From contig CAMUAL010000005.1 of the NCBI GenBank assembly GCA_947086925.1, forward strand, positions 1-63,736: a stretch of 63,736 bases of DNA. The letters are read 5' to 3'. A program made the translations under genes and the position numbers. Source of the stretch: an uncultured Clostridia bacterium. Its GTDB lineage: Bacteria; Bacillota; Clostridia; Christensenellales; Pumilibacteraceae. This document shows positions 1 to 7,759 of this stretch, piece after piece (positions within the stretch are counted from its first letter, which is position 1; each line of letters begins with the position of its first letter). The notes beneath the pieces were generated by a model, which had not been told where the DNA came from, did not search any database, and saw only the letters and a program-made list of their open reading frames with translations.

Positions 1-955
1 TGGGAATTTTCTTGTATTCCACTTTTCCGTTCTTCCGCTTGCTGTTTACCGTAACGATGAAGTCGCCTTCGATTTTCGCGTTGTAATACTCGTTAGGGCG
101 TAAACCTGTGTATAAGGCTATGGCAAACATAAGTTGGTAGGGAGTGCCGCTTGTCGCCGCCAGAAGGAATTTTTCCTCGTCTTTTGTAAGAGCCGCGCCG
201 TGTTCGGTAGCGTGCTTTTTGTGGAACACAATATCTATGGGATTTGCGGTAATCAAGTTGTGTTTGATTGCCATTCTAAATATTGTGTTCAATATGCAGT
301 AAACCTCGTCGGCAGTTTTATACTTTTCTTGCTCTGTCAGCCTATCGACTACTTCTTGGCACATCAGTGCCGTAACGACTTTGAGCTTCTTTGTTCCGAA
401 CGTAGGTTTAATATGGTTGTTGTAGCGGTTGAGCGTATTCTTGTACGTTGCCTCCGAAACTCTGCGCTTGTAAAATTTCTCGAAGTAATATTCCGCGAAA
501 TCGCCGAATACGTTGGGAATACCGTTTGTTTTCGTAGGGCCGCCGTTTCTGTCTACTTCGTTCAATTTAGCAAGAAACTTTTCTTTGGCTTCCTCAATGG
601 TTTTCCCAGAGGCGCTCACGTTGTAACCGTTTCTGCGGTAACGAATTTGATAACTGAATGTGTTCTTGCCGCTCGGACGTTTTCTGATATGCGCCGTACA
701 GCCTTGTATTCTGAATTCTTGTTTGAATGATGCGGGCATTTTTGAAATCTCCTTTTCGGTAAACTTCAAAATCAGCCCATTTTGCGATTGTTGTTTGTTT
801 TGTAAAGTGGTTGCGTTGTGCCCGGTAAGCGTGGCTACTTTTTCGAGCGATAGGGAATCGGCCGCCGCCTTGAATATCGTTCTTGCAAGTTCGCCTTGCC
901 CTTCGGGCGTTGTTCTTATTGTTTGAATAATTGCATCAATTTCTTGATTTGTCAA
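1..955 (-). CDS. Tyrosine site-specific integrase, partial (3' end outside window)
   Basis: Catalyses integration and excision of a mobile element by strand exchange through a tyrosine. Reading the minus strand, an open frame runs from TTG at 955 to the window edge with no stop. Residues 1-73 form an N-terminal extension ending in the stretch FTEKEISKMPASF. Then come a DNA-binding segment (IRYRRNGYNVSASGKTIEEA), a core-binding SAM-like domain (YKNTLNRYNNHIKPTFGTKK) and the start of the catalytic domain with box I (YTGLRPNEYY, first catalytic Arg). The HxxR box and catalytic Tyr lie beyond the edge. Start choice: AAGGAG lies only about 2 nt before TTG 955, which is short. An internal ATG at 739 has AAAAGGAG 9 nt upstream, but the frame upstream of it is fully open and codes for protein-like sequence, so I prefer the long form; both starts may be used. 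It is followed leftwards by the rest of an element not seen here. Confidence 0.85.
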   Translation of the reverse strand, partial: MTNQEIDAIIQTIRTTPEGQGELARTIFKAAADSLSLEKVATLTGHNATTLQNKQQSQNGLILKFTEKEISKMPASFKQEFRIQGCTAHIRKRPSGKNTFSYQIRYRRNGYNVSASGKTIEEAKEKFLAKLNEVDRNGGPTKTNGIPNVFGDFAEYYFEKFYKRRVSEATYKNTLNRYNNHIKPTFGTKKLKVVTALMCQEVVDRLTEQEKYKTADEVYCILNTIFRMAIKHNLITANPIDIVFHKKHATEHGAALTKDEEKFLLAATSGTPYQLMFAIALYTGLRPNEYYNAKIEGDFIVTVNSKRKNGKVEYKKIP

Positions 956-983
956 ATCTCCTTGTTTTTATTGCTACGACATA

Positions 984-1049
984 CTATGTTCTCTTTGTCG
1001 AACGGTCGAGATGTGCTCTCGCCATATGATTACTATGTCCTCTCATCAT
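984..1049 (-). CDS. Very small ORF (21 aa) upstream of the integrase
   Basis: The peptide begins MMRGHSNHMARAH and is strongly basic. A good AAAAGGAGG lies 12 nt before the first ATG and 15 nt before the second, rather far for either. It ends 28 nt before the integrase start, in the same direction. It could be a short element-encoded peptide or a leader whose translation influences the integrase. I recognise no family. The stretch 1050-1160 between it and the next gene shows no other ORF. Confidence 0.35.
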   Translation of the reverse strand: MMRGHSNHMARAHLDRSTKRT

Positions 1050-1160
1050 TTATAGCTTCGTCCTCCTTTTAAAATATTTTCGTGTTCATAGGCGCGGCGT
1101 GCGAAAGATGTGTCCCATCATAACGCTTGTCCGCTTACCCAATCAGACGAATAGTTTTGG

Positions 1161-1382
1161 TTATTTGTTTTGGGCGTATTGTTCTTTTAATGCCGCCCAA
1201 CCGGCATAAATAAGATGAATCTTCGGAATTCCGTTTTCAAGTAAGAACTTGTTCAGTTCTTCGAAATCCGCTCGATTCATGGAAGTTCCCCAAACGGCAT
1301 GCGCCGCTTTGCGTTCTTCCTTGTGTTCCGCTTCATATTTGCGCCGTGCAATTCTGCGGGGCGTAGCTTCTCTTTTTTCCAT
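1161..1382 (-). CDS. Small mobile-element protein, 73 aa
   Basis: A basic N-terminal half (MEKREATPRRIARRKYEAEH) is followed by a predicted helical region with DFEELNKFLLENGIPKIHLIYAGWAALKEQ. There is no signal peptide or membrane segment. AAAGGAG lies 7 nt before the ATG and overlaps the TAA of the upstream tnpV-like gene, which ends 12 nt before, so the two are probably translationally coupled. Small proteins of this look occur in Clostridia integrative elements next to tnpV and integrase genes. The function is unknown; DNA binding or recombination accessory is only a guess from the charge and context. Confidence 0.75.
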   Translation of the reverse strand: MEKREATPRRIARRKYEAEHKEERKAAHAVWGTSMNRADFEELNKFLLENGIPKIHLIYAGWAALKEQYAQNK

Positions 1383-1394
1383 AATCGCACTCCT

Positions 1395-1766
1395 TTACGC
1401 TACGTAGACGAGCTCGGTCAGAATCTCGTCTTCTATGGCTTTTTGCATGGCTGCTATCCTGCGCACGTCGGCTACGTAATCGCCCGTTCTGCGGTACTGC
1501 TCGGTTTGCGACAGCTTTGCCGACATTATGTTATATAATTCATCTGCTTGTCTGTCTATGCCGTGCAAGTAGTCGGGTAGAGTGCTGTTTGCAACCAGCG
1601 CCCAGTATTTGCCTACGGCGTGTTCTTCCAGATACATTTTGGCAAGTGTTCCGTACTTGCCGTAAAGATGCTTCTGTGGCTTAACAAGCCGCTGATACCG
1701 TTTGATTTCAGACACTGTCAATCCCTGTCCGGAATCGACTTTGGCAATCAATTCTTCGTTTGTCAT
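1395..1766 (-). CDS. TnpV-like transposon-encoded protein
   Basis: The protein has 123 residues. The N-terminus MTNEELIAKVDSGQGLTVSE is followed by the conserved-looking YGKYGTLAKMYLEEH and the C-terminal AIEDEILTELVYV. This matches what I know of the TnpV family found in Tn4451-like and other Clostridia mobile elements (GKYG..R..YL near the start, E.I...EL.Y at the end). TnpV has no proven biochemical role. The start at 1766 is chosen over an upstream in-frame ATG because AAGGAGG stands 10 nt before it. It is the first gene of a minus-strand run tnpV-like, 73-aa protein, small ORF, integrase, which suggests one element operon. No clear promoter could be assigned upstream. Confidence 0.75.
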   Translation of the reverse strand: MTNEELIAKVDSGQGLTVSEIKRYQRLVKPQKHLYGKYGTLAKMYLEEHAVGKYWALVANSTLPDYLHGIDRQADELYNIMSAKLSQTEQYRRTGDYVADVRRIAAMQKAIEDEILTELVYVA

Positions 1767-2111
1767 TTTCCTAACACCTCCTTGAAATTCGCGTGTTAAT
1801 ACGATTATATTCATTTTCAAGAAAATGTCAAGCGTTTTTCAAAAATAAATTGCAAATAACGAAAATTTTTTACGGTAGGGTAGCGAACTCTCTGCAAAAT
1901 TGAATAGTACCCCAAAAGTTGGACAACCAAATAAGAAACCAATATAATTAAAAAGAGGTACTACAAAAAGATAAGTCTGGTGAAGTGAACATTTAATCGG
2001 CAATTTTAGTAAATGAGTATAAGATATAAGTAGTAACAAAGACAATATTGCCTACATATTATAATTTATTTGGCTTAAAAAATTTTTCAAGCAGCTTATA
2101 AATTATATAAG
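1767..2111. mobile_element. Gene-free stretch with a possible degenerate IS3/IS150-like end
   Basis: AT-rich region between the tnpV-like gene and the regulator. At 1900-1925 the run TGAATAGTACCCCAAAAG followed by TTGGACAA resembles the left end of IS150-group (IS3 family) insertion sequences. About 60 nt further, a plus-strand frame reads KDKSGEVNI, a stop, then SAILVNEYKI, which looks like the decayed start of an orfA. No transposase, no second terminal repeat and no target duplication are visible, so at best this is a relic. The short minus-strand ORF here is an AT-rich artefact. Confidence 0.3.
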
Positions 2112-3215
2112 TTACGAGCGGGTGGAGTAACCTTGAACGAGGCGAATCGGAATCAGTTTGTTTTCCGGTTTTACGCCGGGGAACTCTATCTGCTCTTTTA
2201 GCATGTTGATTGCTTCGAAGCCGATTTTAAAGCTGTCTTGCTCTACGTAGGTGGGCAACTCGGTTTTAAGTGAATTGTTTGGAGTTTTAAAGTCGAGAAA
2301 AACCGCCTCGTAATCGTCGGGGAAGGATAAATTTAAAATATTCGCAAGTTGCAAAAGGTGAATGCCGCTTGAATAGTCTACGGCTATTATGGCGGTTATT
2401 TTTGGATTGTCGTTAAGATAGCTTTTAAATAAAGTTGCAAAGCTTTGCGAAGTTGCGTCGCTGTCGCCCTCGAAGTTAAAGAAATAGTTGTGAAAATTGC
2501 CGTATTCATACAAAAGCCGAATGTACTCGTCGCGGCGTTCGTTAAGCGAGCTGTTGGTTTTGATGTTTGCGTTAAAAAGGAGTATGTGACTGTTGCCGTT
2601 GTCGGTAAGATGCTTGAGTGCAACCTTAATCATGTCTTTGTGGTCGGACATAACGGTGGGGAAGGAGAGCCCCGGTAAATTACGGTCTACAAGCACGACG
2701 GGGAAGTTTGAAATTGCAAGGTTTACAAGCGACGTATTGTAAATTTCGTTATCTACGGGGTAAATAGCCAAGCCGTTTACGCCCATTTCTATATATTCGT
2801 TTATAAGTTTTTGCTCGTTTTGCTGCGACATATCGGAAAATGCGGTAAGCAGCTTAAAATCTTTGCAATGCTTGCTCATGGCGGCGTTTATTTCCATAAC
2901 GTGCTGACTGTTGTAAAGCGGCAAAATTGCGCCTACTTGTTTGAACGACCGTTCGCGGTTATCTTTTAATATGGGGTCTAAATCGGAAAATTTAGTGCCG
3001 GGGGCTATAAAAGTTCCCTTTCCTTTTACCCGCGTTATAACGTGTAGGTCTTCGATTTCTTTATACGCCTTGCGCGCGGTTATGCGGCTTATGTTCTGAA
3101 TTGCGGCAAGTTCGCTTTCGGTGGGAAGCTGATAATTGGGTTGAGTTAAGTTATTTACAATAAGATTTGCGAGATATAATGTGGTTTTGCGGTATAAAGA
3201 TACTTGATTTGCCAT
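2112..3215 (-). CDS. GntR/LacI-hybrid sugar-responsive transcriptional repressor (AraR-like architecture)
   Basis: A 367-residue regulator. Residues 1-75 are a GntR-type winged helix (LPTESELAAIQNISRITARKAYKEIE, then the wing VKGKGTFIA). Residues about 90-367 form a LacI/periplasmic-binding-protein-like sensor (VGAILPLYNS, GLAIYPVDNE, PVVLVDRNLPGL, AIIAVDYSSG, GYSTRS at the end). This architecture is that of AraR and relatives, which repress sugar genes until an inducer binds. It is divergent from the ABC transporter operon at 3480. Three copies of a 13-bp motif (ATATGTATTATAT) lie in the shared region, one of them over its own -10 box, so it probably represses both itself and the transporter operon. 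The inducer cannot be read from sequence. Confidence 0.88.
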   Translation of the reverse strand: MANQVSLYRKTTLYLANLIVNNLTQPNYQLPTESELAAIQNISRITARKAYKEIEDLHVITRVKGKGTFIAPGTKFSDLDPILKDNRERSFKQVGAILPLYNSQHVMEINAAMSKHCKDFKLLTAFSDMSQQNEQKLINEYIEMGVNGLAIYPVDNEIYNTSLVNLAISNFPVVLVDRNLPGLSFPTVMSDHKDMIKVALKHLTDNGNSHILLFNANIKTNSSLNERRDEYIRLLYEYGNFHNYFFNFEGDSDATSQSFATLFKSYLNDNPKITAIIAVDYSSGIHLLQLANILNLSFPDDYEAVFLDFKTPNNSLKTELPTYVEQDSFKIGFEAINMLKEQIEFPGVKPENKLIPIRLVQGYSTRS

Positions 3216-3240
3216 GACTGTTCATCTCCCTTTAATGTAT

Positions 3241-3275
3241 ATATGTATTATATGTCACACAATTATAATACATAT
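3241..3275. promoter_or_regulatory. Operator sites A and B of the divergent regulator
   Basis: ATATGTATTATAT occurs at 3241-3253 on the plus strand and again, 12 of 13 bases, as its reverse complement at 3264-3275. Site B overlaps the -10 box (3262-3267) of the regulator promoter and site A covers the start of its transcript. This arrangement fits autoregulation by the GntR/LacI-hybrid protein. Binding is inferred, not shown. Confidence 0.55.
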
Positions 3276-3290
3276 TTGCGAAAAATGCAA
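3262..3290 (-). promoter_or_regulatory. Sigma-A-type promoter of the regulator gene
   Basis: On the minus strand, TTGCAT (3290-3285), a 17-nt spacer and a perfect TATAAT (3267-3262) lie about 50 nt upstream of the regulator ATG. Operator site B overlaps the -10 box and a cre-like sequence overlaps the -35 box. Confidence 0.65.
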
Positions 3291-3299
3291 ACGCTTTGT
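3286..3299. promoter_or_regulatory. cre-like / LacI-family-type site
   Basis: TGCAAACGCTTTGT matches the CcpA-type cre consensus TGNAANCGNWNNCA at all but the last two fixed positions. It overlaps the -35 box of the regulator promoter and lies 53 nt upstream of the transporter promoter. The core AAACGCTT is found again at 33673-33680 next to the lacI promoter. It could be a carbon catabolite site or a site for the LacI protein encoded at 33756. Confidence 0.4.
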
Positions 3300-3351
3300 T
3301 GAAAATCGAAAGAAATATGACGAAATTTATATAAAATTTTTCAAAAAGGTA

Positions 3352-3380
3352 TTGACAAGAGGCTTATTTCATGTTATAGT
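3352..3380 (+). promoter_or_regulatory. Sigma-A-type promoter of the sugar transporter operon
   Basis: Perfect TTGACA (3352-3357), 17-nt spacer, TATAGT (3375-3380). A start near 3387 gives a leader of about 90 nt. The operator palindrome at 3394-3422 sits just downstream of the start, a roadblock or initiation-repression position. Confidence 0.75.
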
Positions 3381-3393
3381 AATAATGTAATAA

Positions 3394-3422
3394 ATGTTAT
3401 ATATATAATACATATATAACAT
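3394..3422. promoter_or_regulatory. Operator site C: 29-bp palindrome
   Basis: Perfect inverted repeat with 11-bp arms (ATGTTATATAT / ATATATAACAT) and a 7-bp centre. Its middle part, 3403-3415, is an exact reverse complement of operator A. It lies 13-41 nt downstream of the -10 box of the transporter promoter, so a bound repressor would block transcription. The likely binder is the divergent GntR/LacI-hybrid. Confidence 0.6.
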
Positions 3423-3479
3423 AACAAGCGAAATAAATAAATCGCCGTAACAGGGTAAAACAAATCGGAGGAACAATGT

Positions 3480-4964
3480 ATGAGTAAAATCAAAAAATTG
3501 CTGTCGGTGCTGCTTTCCGCGATAATGGCATGCACGCTTATGGCGGGGCTTGCGGGTTGCGGTAAAAGGGGAATTGTTATTTACGTTGACGCGGGCGGAG
3601 CCAACGGAAACTTCAACACCACCGCGTCGTTGAAGCAATCGCCCGAAAACCCGTATCCTTACAACACTCTCGAAGTGCTTGCCAAGGAATATATGGCGCA
3701 ACATCCCGACGTTAAAATCGTTATAAACAAAACGTCGCTTAACGGCGACCGCGAAAAAATATTGTCGCGGTTTACGCAGCGTACCGCGCCGCATCTGCTG
3801 TTTCAGGTTTCGCCGAGCTGGGACCAAGACGCAATGAACGGTTGGGTTGTGGACCTTACCGACGAACTCGAAAAGCCCAATCCGTATATAGCGGAAGGTC
3901 AGCCGGGGTCGGAAAAATGGAAGGATATATATATAGAAAAAGAGTTGCTTGCAACACAAGCGGGCAACGGAAGATATTACTTTGTATGCCTTGAAAAAAT
4001 ACCCATCGGAATTATTTACAACAAAGACATATTCGACAGCGTAGGAGTAAGCGTGCCCACCACTTACGGCGAAATGATGGAAGTTCAGAAAAAGATTTAC
4101 GACGCCGGAATACGCCCGTATTTGCCCATTTACGATTGGTACGATATATTTTTGGAAGTAAGTTTGTTTTCGCCCATGTTCGACGTGTTGGATACGATAG
4201 ACAAAGACGGATTTATAAGCGCGGAAGAATTGTGCAGAGCTTACGTAAAAGGCGATTGGGGCATAAGCAACCGCCCCACGACCGAGGCGGAACTCAGATA
4301 CCGCGAATATTTCAGACTTATAAAAGAGAAAGCCAAATATTACGGCGGAGCATATGAATCGTTTGACCCTCTTACCGAATTTTTGCGCGGCAAGGTAGCC
4401 ATGATAGAAGCTACGGGCGGATACATGATTCAAGTAAACGGCGACCAAAGCAAAACATTCGACGTCGACGTATTCGGATTCCCCACGGTAACGGAAGAAG
4501 ATTCGGTTTACGGCGGAAACAGCGTGTACCGCGGAACGGCGGGACTTTGCACGGGCTGGTGCGTAACCAACCGCGCGGTTAAAGATGGTCAGGCAACGGT
4601 TGACGCAAGCATAGATTTTCTTAAATTCCTGACTGCGCCGCAAAACAACGACCGCATGATAAACGACCTCGGATTCGGACTTCCCATTTCCACCGAGTCG
4701 GAAAACATCAATCCGCTGTTTCAACCGCTTGTAGACATGTACAACCAAGATTTGCAAGACGACAACCGCTTTGACTGGAATACTTTTTGCAGCTGGAACG
4801 ACTTCGGTAAAGAGTATTACGACAAATTCCTCAAAACGGTATGGGCGTATCAGAACAACGAAATCGACACTTCCGACGCGTTAAAAGAAATGGCGGAAGC
4901 GACCGAAAAGGCGATAAAAGCTTACATGGAACTTAACGGCTGGACTGCCGATACTTGGGATTGA
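3480..4964 (+). CDS. Sugar ABC transporter substrate-binding lipoprotein
   Basis: Extracytoplasmic solute-binding protein of the CUT1 (SBP family 1) type, 494 residues, longer than the usual 400-450. The signal peptide ends in the lipobox LAGC with Cys27 as the lipidation site. The mature part shows typical features: LAKEYMAQHPDVKIVI (binding of a target listed after an N-terminal strand), PIGIIYNKDIFDSVGV, GGYMIQVNG, DFLKFLTAPQNND and a C-terminal helical lobe. GGAGG lies 8 nt before the ATG. It is the first gene of the operon controlled by the promoter at 3352 and is followed by its two permeases. The substrate is probably an oligosaccharide; the sequence does not tell which. No ATPase is encoded nearby, as is usual for CUT1 systems that share an MsmX-type ATPase. 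Confidence 0.9.
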   Translation: MSKIKKLLSVLLSAIMACTLMAGLAGCGKRGIVIYVDAGGANGNFNTTASLKQSPENPYPYNTLEVLAKEYMAQHPDVKIVINKTSLNGDREKILSRFTQRTAPHLLFQVSPSWDQDAMNGWVVDLTDELEKPNPYIAEGQPGSEKWKDIYIEKELLATQAGNGRYYFVCLEKIPIGIIYNKDIFDSVGVSVPTTYGEMMEVQKKIYDAGIRPYLPIYDWYDIFLEVSLFSPMFDVLDTIDKDGFISAEELCRAYVKGDWGISNRPTTEAELRYREYFRLIKEKAKYYGGAYESFDPLTEFLRGKVAMIEATGGYMIQVNGDQSKTFDVDVFGFPTVTEEDSVYGGNSVYRGTAGLCTGWCVTNRAVKDGQATVDASIDFLKFLTAPQNNDRMINDLGFGLPISTESENINPLFQPLVDMYNQDLQDDNRFDWNTFCSWNDFGKEYYDKFLKTVWAYQNNEIDTSDALKEMAEATEKAIKAYMELNGWTADTWD

Positions 4965-5026
4965 TTATGCACAAAGCGAGCGGAAATCGCGTTTACATAA
5001 GTTTACAATGAATTTTGGAGAATGAG

Positions 5027-5965
5027 ATGACCGAAACTTCGATGATTAAAACGGAAAAGCGCAGTTGGCTCAGACGACACGGGTATCGCAAAAAAGGCTT
5101 TTGGGGGCTTGTGTGGATAATGCCGGGAATTTGCATGTTGTTGCTGTTTTCGTACTACCCGCCCATACGCGCCATAATGTATTCGTTTACCGATTGGAAC
5201 GGGGCAAACGCCGTATTTAACGGATTCTCCAACTATTTGAACCTATTTAAAGATACGGTATTTTGGAAGTCGTTTTTAAATGCGGTAATACTCACGTTAA
5301 GCGGCATGGTGCTTGGCAATTTAATGACAATCGTGCTTGCCGAGCTTTTGCACAACACGCGATTCAAAAAGACGGGTTCGGTATTCAGATTCTGCTTTAT
5401 ACTTCCTTGCTTGGTGCCGGGCATAGTAACCATGCTGCTTTGGGCAAACATCATATTCACGGCGTCGGATGCGGGACTTGTAAACACCATACTTTTAAAA
5501 CTGCACTTTATAAAAGAACCGCTTACGTGGTACTTCGGCACCGATACGGTTTTGTACAGCTTGATACTTACGGGATTCCCGTGGGTGGGCGGAACGTCGT
5601 TCCTTATTTATCTTGCGGGATTGCAGAACATTCCCGAATCGGTAGTGGAAGCGGCTAAGCTCGACGGCATAAGCACGTTTAAGCGCATTATTCACATCGA
5701 CTTCCCGTACTTGTTGGGACAGCTTAAATACTTTTTGATACTCGGCGTTATAGGCGGCATACAAAACTACAACTTGCAGTTCTTGATAACAAAGGGCGGA
5801 CCCAACGACGCGAGCATGGTTCCTGGCTACTACATTTACTATCAAGCGTTTAATTACGGCAAGTTCGGATATGCGTGCAGTGTGGGCGTGTTGCTGTTTG
5901 CGGTACTGCTTGCATTCACCATAGTAACCAACAAGCGAATGCGTACAACGGAGGACCTACAATGA
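5027..5965 (+). CDS. Sugar ABC transporter permease 1 (MalF/UgpA type)
   Basis: Integral membrane subunit, 312 residues, with about six membrane segments (first at GFWGLVWIMPGICMLLLFSY). The EAA loop that contacts the ATPase reads VVEAAKLDGISTFKRIIHID. ATG 5027 is chosen over an in-frame TTG at 5015 because GGAG lies 6 nt before it. It ends in a 4-nt ATGA overlap with the second permease, so the two are translationally coupled. With the lipoprotein at 3480 it forms one CUT1 importer. Confidence 0.92.
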   Translation: MTETSMIKTEKRSWLRRHGYRKKGFWGLVWIMPGICMLLLFSYYPPIRAIMYSFTDWNGANAVFNGFSNYLNLFKDTVFWKSFLNAVILTLSGMVLGNLMTIVLAELLHNTRFKKTGSVFRFCFILPCLVPGIVTMLLWANIIFTASDAGLVNTILLKLHFIKEPLTWYFGTDTVLYSLILTGFPWVGGTSFLIYLAGLQNIPESVVEAAKLDGISTFKRIIHIDFPYLLGQLKYFLILGVIGGIQNYNLQFLITKGGPNDASMVPGYYIYYQAFNYGKFGYACSVGVLLFAVLLAFTIVTNKRMRTTEDLQ

Positions 5966-6843
5966 CGAACAGTGCGGTTCTTCCGGGCATACTGCCCTCG
6001 ATAAAGCCCAAAAAGAAAAAGATGACGGTCGGGCAGATAGTAATACTCGTATTTCTTATTATACTGCTTGTGCTTACGTTGGTGCCTATTTACTTAATGC
6101 TGATAAAAAGCGTTAAAACAATCGACCAAGGCAATCACCAACCGTATTCGCTCACGTTTCCGTTTAATTGGGCAAACTACTCGCTTGCGTGGGTAAACGT
6201 ATCGCCGTTTATCATAAACACGCTTATAATATCGGTTTGCACAACGGCGTTGGCGGTTGTGCTGTGCGCCATGATGGCGTTCGGATTCACGCGGTTCAAG
6301 TTTCCCGGCAAAGAAGTTTTGTTCATGTTCGTGCTTGCGCTTACCATGATACCGGGCGTGCTTACGCTTTTGCCGCAGTACGAGCTTGTAAACAAAATGG
6401 GTCTTATAGACAACTATCTGGGCGTTATACTTCCGCTTGCGGCGGGTCAGATACCGCTCGGAGTAATGCTTCTTAGAACATTTTACCAAGGACTTCCGGG
6501 CGACTTGTTCGAGGCGGCGGAACTTGACGGCGCAAGTCAGTTGTACAGATTTTTCAAAATAGCCGTTCCGCTCAGTTTGCCAATAATGGCAACGCTGGGA
6601 CTTACGGCTTGGATGGCGGCATGGAACGACCTTATTTGGTCTTCGCTTATATTACAGATAGATGAAATGCAGACGTTTACGGTTGCGCTGAGCGGCTTTA
6701 CCGACGACTATTACAAGAAAACTCACAGCTGGGGCGTTCCGCTTGCGGGTTACGTAATATGCAGTTTGCCGCTTATAATAATCTTCTCGTTTACGTCAAA
6801 ACAGTTTGTGTCGGGACTTACGAGCGGCGCGTTTAAAATGTAG
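5962..6843 (+). CDS. Sugar ABC transporter permease 2 (MalG/UgpE type)
   Basis: Second membrane subunit, 293 residues. A basic N-terminus (SIKPKKKKMTVGQ) precedes the first of six membrane segments. The EAA loop is LFEAAELDGASQLYRFFKIA. The start is set by the ATGA overlap with the upstream permease and the GGAGG 8 nt before it; an earlier in-frame ATG would lie deep within the other gene. Pairs with permease 1 to form the transport channel. Confidence 0.92.
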   Translation: MTNSAVLPGILPSIKPKKKKMTVGQIVILVFLIILLVLTLVPIYLMLIKSVKTIDQGNHQPYSLTFPFNWANYSLAWVNVSPFIINTLIISVCTTALAVVLCAMMAFGFTRFKFPGKEVLFMFVLALTMIPGVLTLLPQYELVNKMGLIDNYLGVILPLAAGQIPLGVMLLRTFYQGLPGDLFEAAELDGASQLYRFFKIAVPLSLPIMATLGLTAWMAAWNDLIWSSLILQIDEMQTFTVALSGFTDDYYKKTHSWGVPLAGYVICSLPLIIIFSFTSKQFVSGLTSGAFKM

Positions 6844-6851
6844 GAGAACAT

Positions 6852-7748
6852 ATGCAGAGCGTTAAACAAATAATACTCGATAACCGTTTCGAAAACGGAT
6901 TTGCGGTAAAGCCGCAATTAGACGGTAACGACGAAATAATCGGGTATCTTACTTACGGGTCTTTTAAAAACAGTATTCCCACAATGGTGCTTGCGCAGTG
7001 GTACTGCGGCTATTGGGTAATAAACAATGCCGAAGAATACGCCCGTCACAACATTTTAAACGGATACAGCCGCAACGACGGCGCGGTGTACGAATGGGGC
7101 GACGCAAGCAAGATTCTGCGTCTTAACCCGATTAGCGGCGAAGTCGGGCTTGAACTTAACACAAGCCGCGAATACAAGCGCGACCGAGCGCTCGGCGAGC
7201 CGTGGCCGCATATTTTGGTTGAATACCAAACGGACGTTATGCCGGTATGTAAGGCGGAAAAAGTGGAGTTGCAGCTTGACCTATGCTTGGATAAAGCGGT
7301 GTGTTGCATGGACCGCGAAGACGCCGAGCTTCACACGGCTCAGTTCGTGTGGTACGCAATACTCAAAAACACCAACCCCGCAAAAAACGACTACGGCAAA
7401 TACATTTGGTTCGGTTGCACGTTTTACGATTCGCGTTACGAAAACATTCCTTTCAGCGCGGAGATAGACGGCGGAAAAGAGATAAACACGGGTATGCTTA
7501 TTTACAAGCCCGCGACCACCGAATACATGCAGGGAAGACCCAAAATAGGCGAAAAGAAAAAAATCCGTTACGACATAACCGCACAGCTTAAAGATGCGTA
7601 CATAGAGGCGTGCAGACGCGAGCAGTTTACCGATACGGACTTCGAGGACTTGGCGATTACGGGCGGCAACATAGGCTGGGAAGTAACGGGTACGTACGAC
7701 GTAGGCATGAGTATCGGCAATATGGCACTTAATGTTATCAATAAATAA
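6852..7748 (+). CDS. Unknown-function protein, cytosolic member of a three-paralogue family
   Basis: 298 residues without signal peptide or membrane segment. It aligns over its whole length with the two following lipoproteins: NRFENGFAV, LAQWYCGYW, HNILNG, WGDASKILRLNP, PWPHILVEY, AELHTAQFVWYAILKN, GKYIWFGCTFYDSR, GNIGWEVTGTYD. The start of this protein corresponds exactly to the start of the mature domain in the paralogues, so this is the bare domain kept inside the cell. The many Trp and Tyr and the alternating pattern suggest a beta-sandwich that binds carbohydrate, but I do not recognise a named family and no catalytic residues can be assigned. AGGAG lies 6 nt before the ATG; the gap to the permease gene is 8 nt. 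A role in sensing or handling the imported sugar is inference. Confidence 0.8.
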   Translation: MQSVKQIILDNRFENGFAVKPQLDGNDEIIGYLTYGSFKNSIPTMVLAQWYCGYWVINNAEEYARHNILNGYSRNDGAVYEWGDASKILRLNPISGEVGLELNTSREYKRDRALGEPWPHILVEYQTDVMPVCKAEKVELQLDLCLDKAVCCMDREDAELHTAQFVWYAILKNTNPAKNDYGKYIWFGCTFYDSRYENIPFSAEIDGGKEINTGMLIYKPATTEYMQGRPKIGEKKKIRYDITAQLKDAYIEACRREQFTDTDFEDLAITGGNIGWEVTGTYDVGMSIGNMALNVINK

Positions 7749-7759
7749 GGAGGACAATG

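Noticed and set aside
134..730. 198-codon plus-strand frame
   Set aside because: Lies opposite the integrase, whose motifs are convincing; no RBS.
1839..2045. 68-codon minus-strand ORF
   Set aside because: Very A/T-rich, no RBS, overlaps the IS-like relic.
3369..4757. 462-codon open frame on the minus strand
   Set aside because: Exact shadow of the binding-lipoprotein gene; no RBS, Phe/Tyr/Arg-rich translation without domain features. The strong codon bias leaves the antisense frame open.
5233..5845. Several antisense frames over the first permease
   Set aside because: Shadows of a gene with a clear EAA loop and membrane segments.
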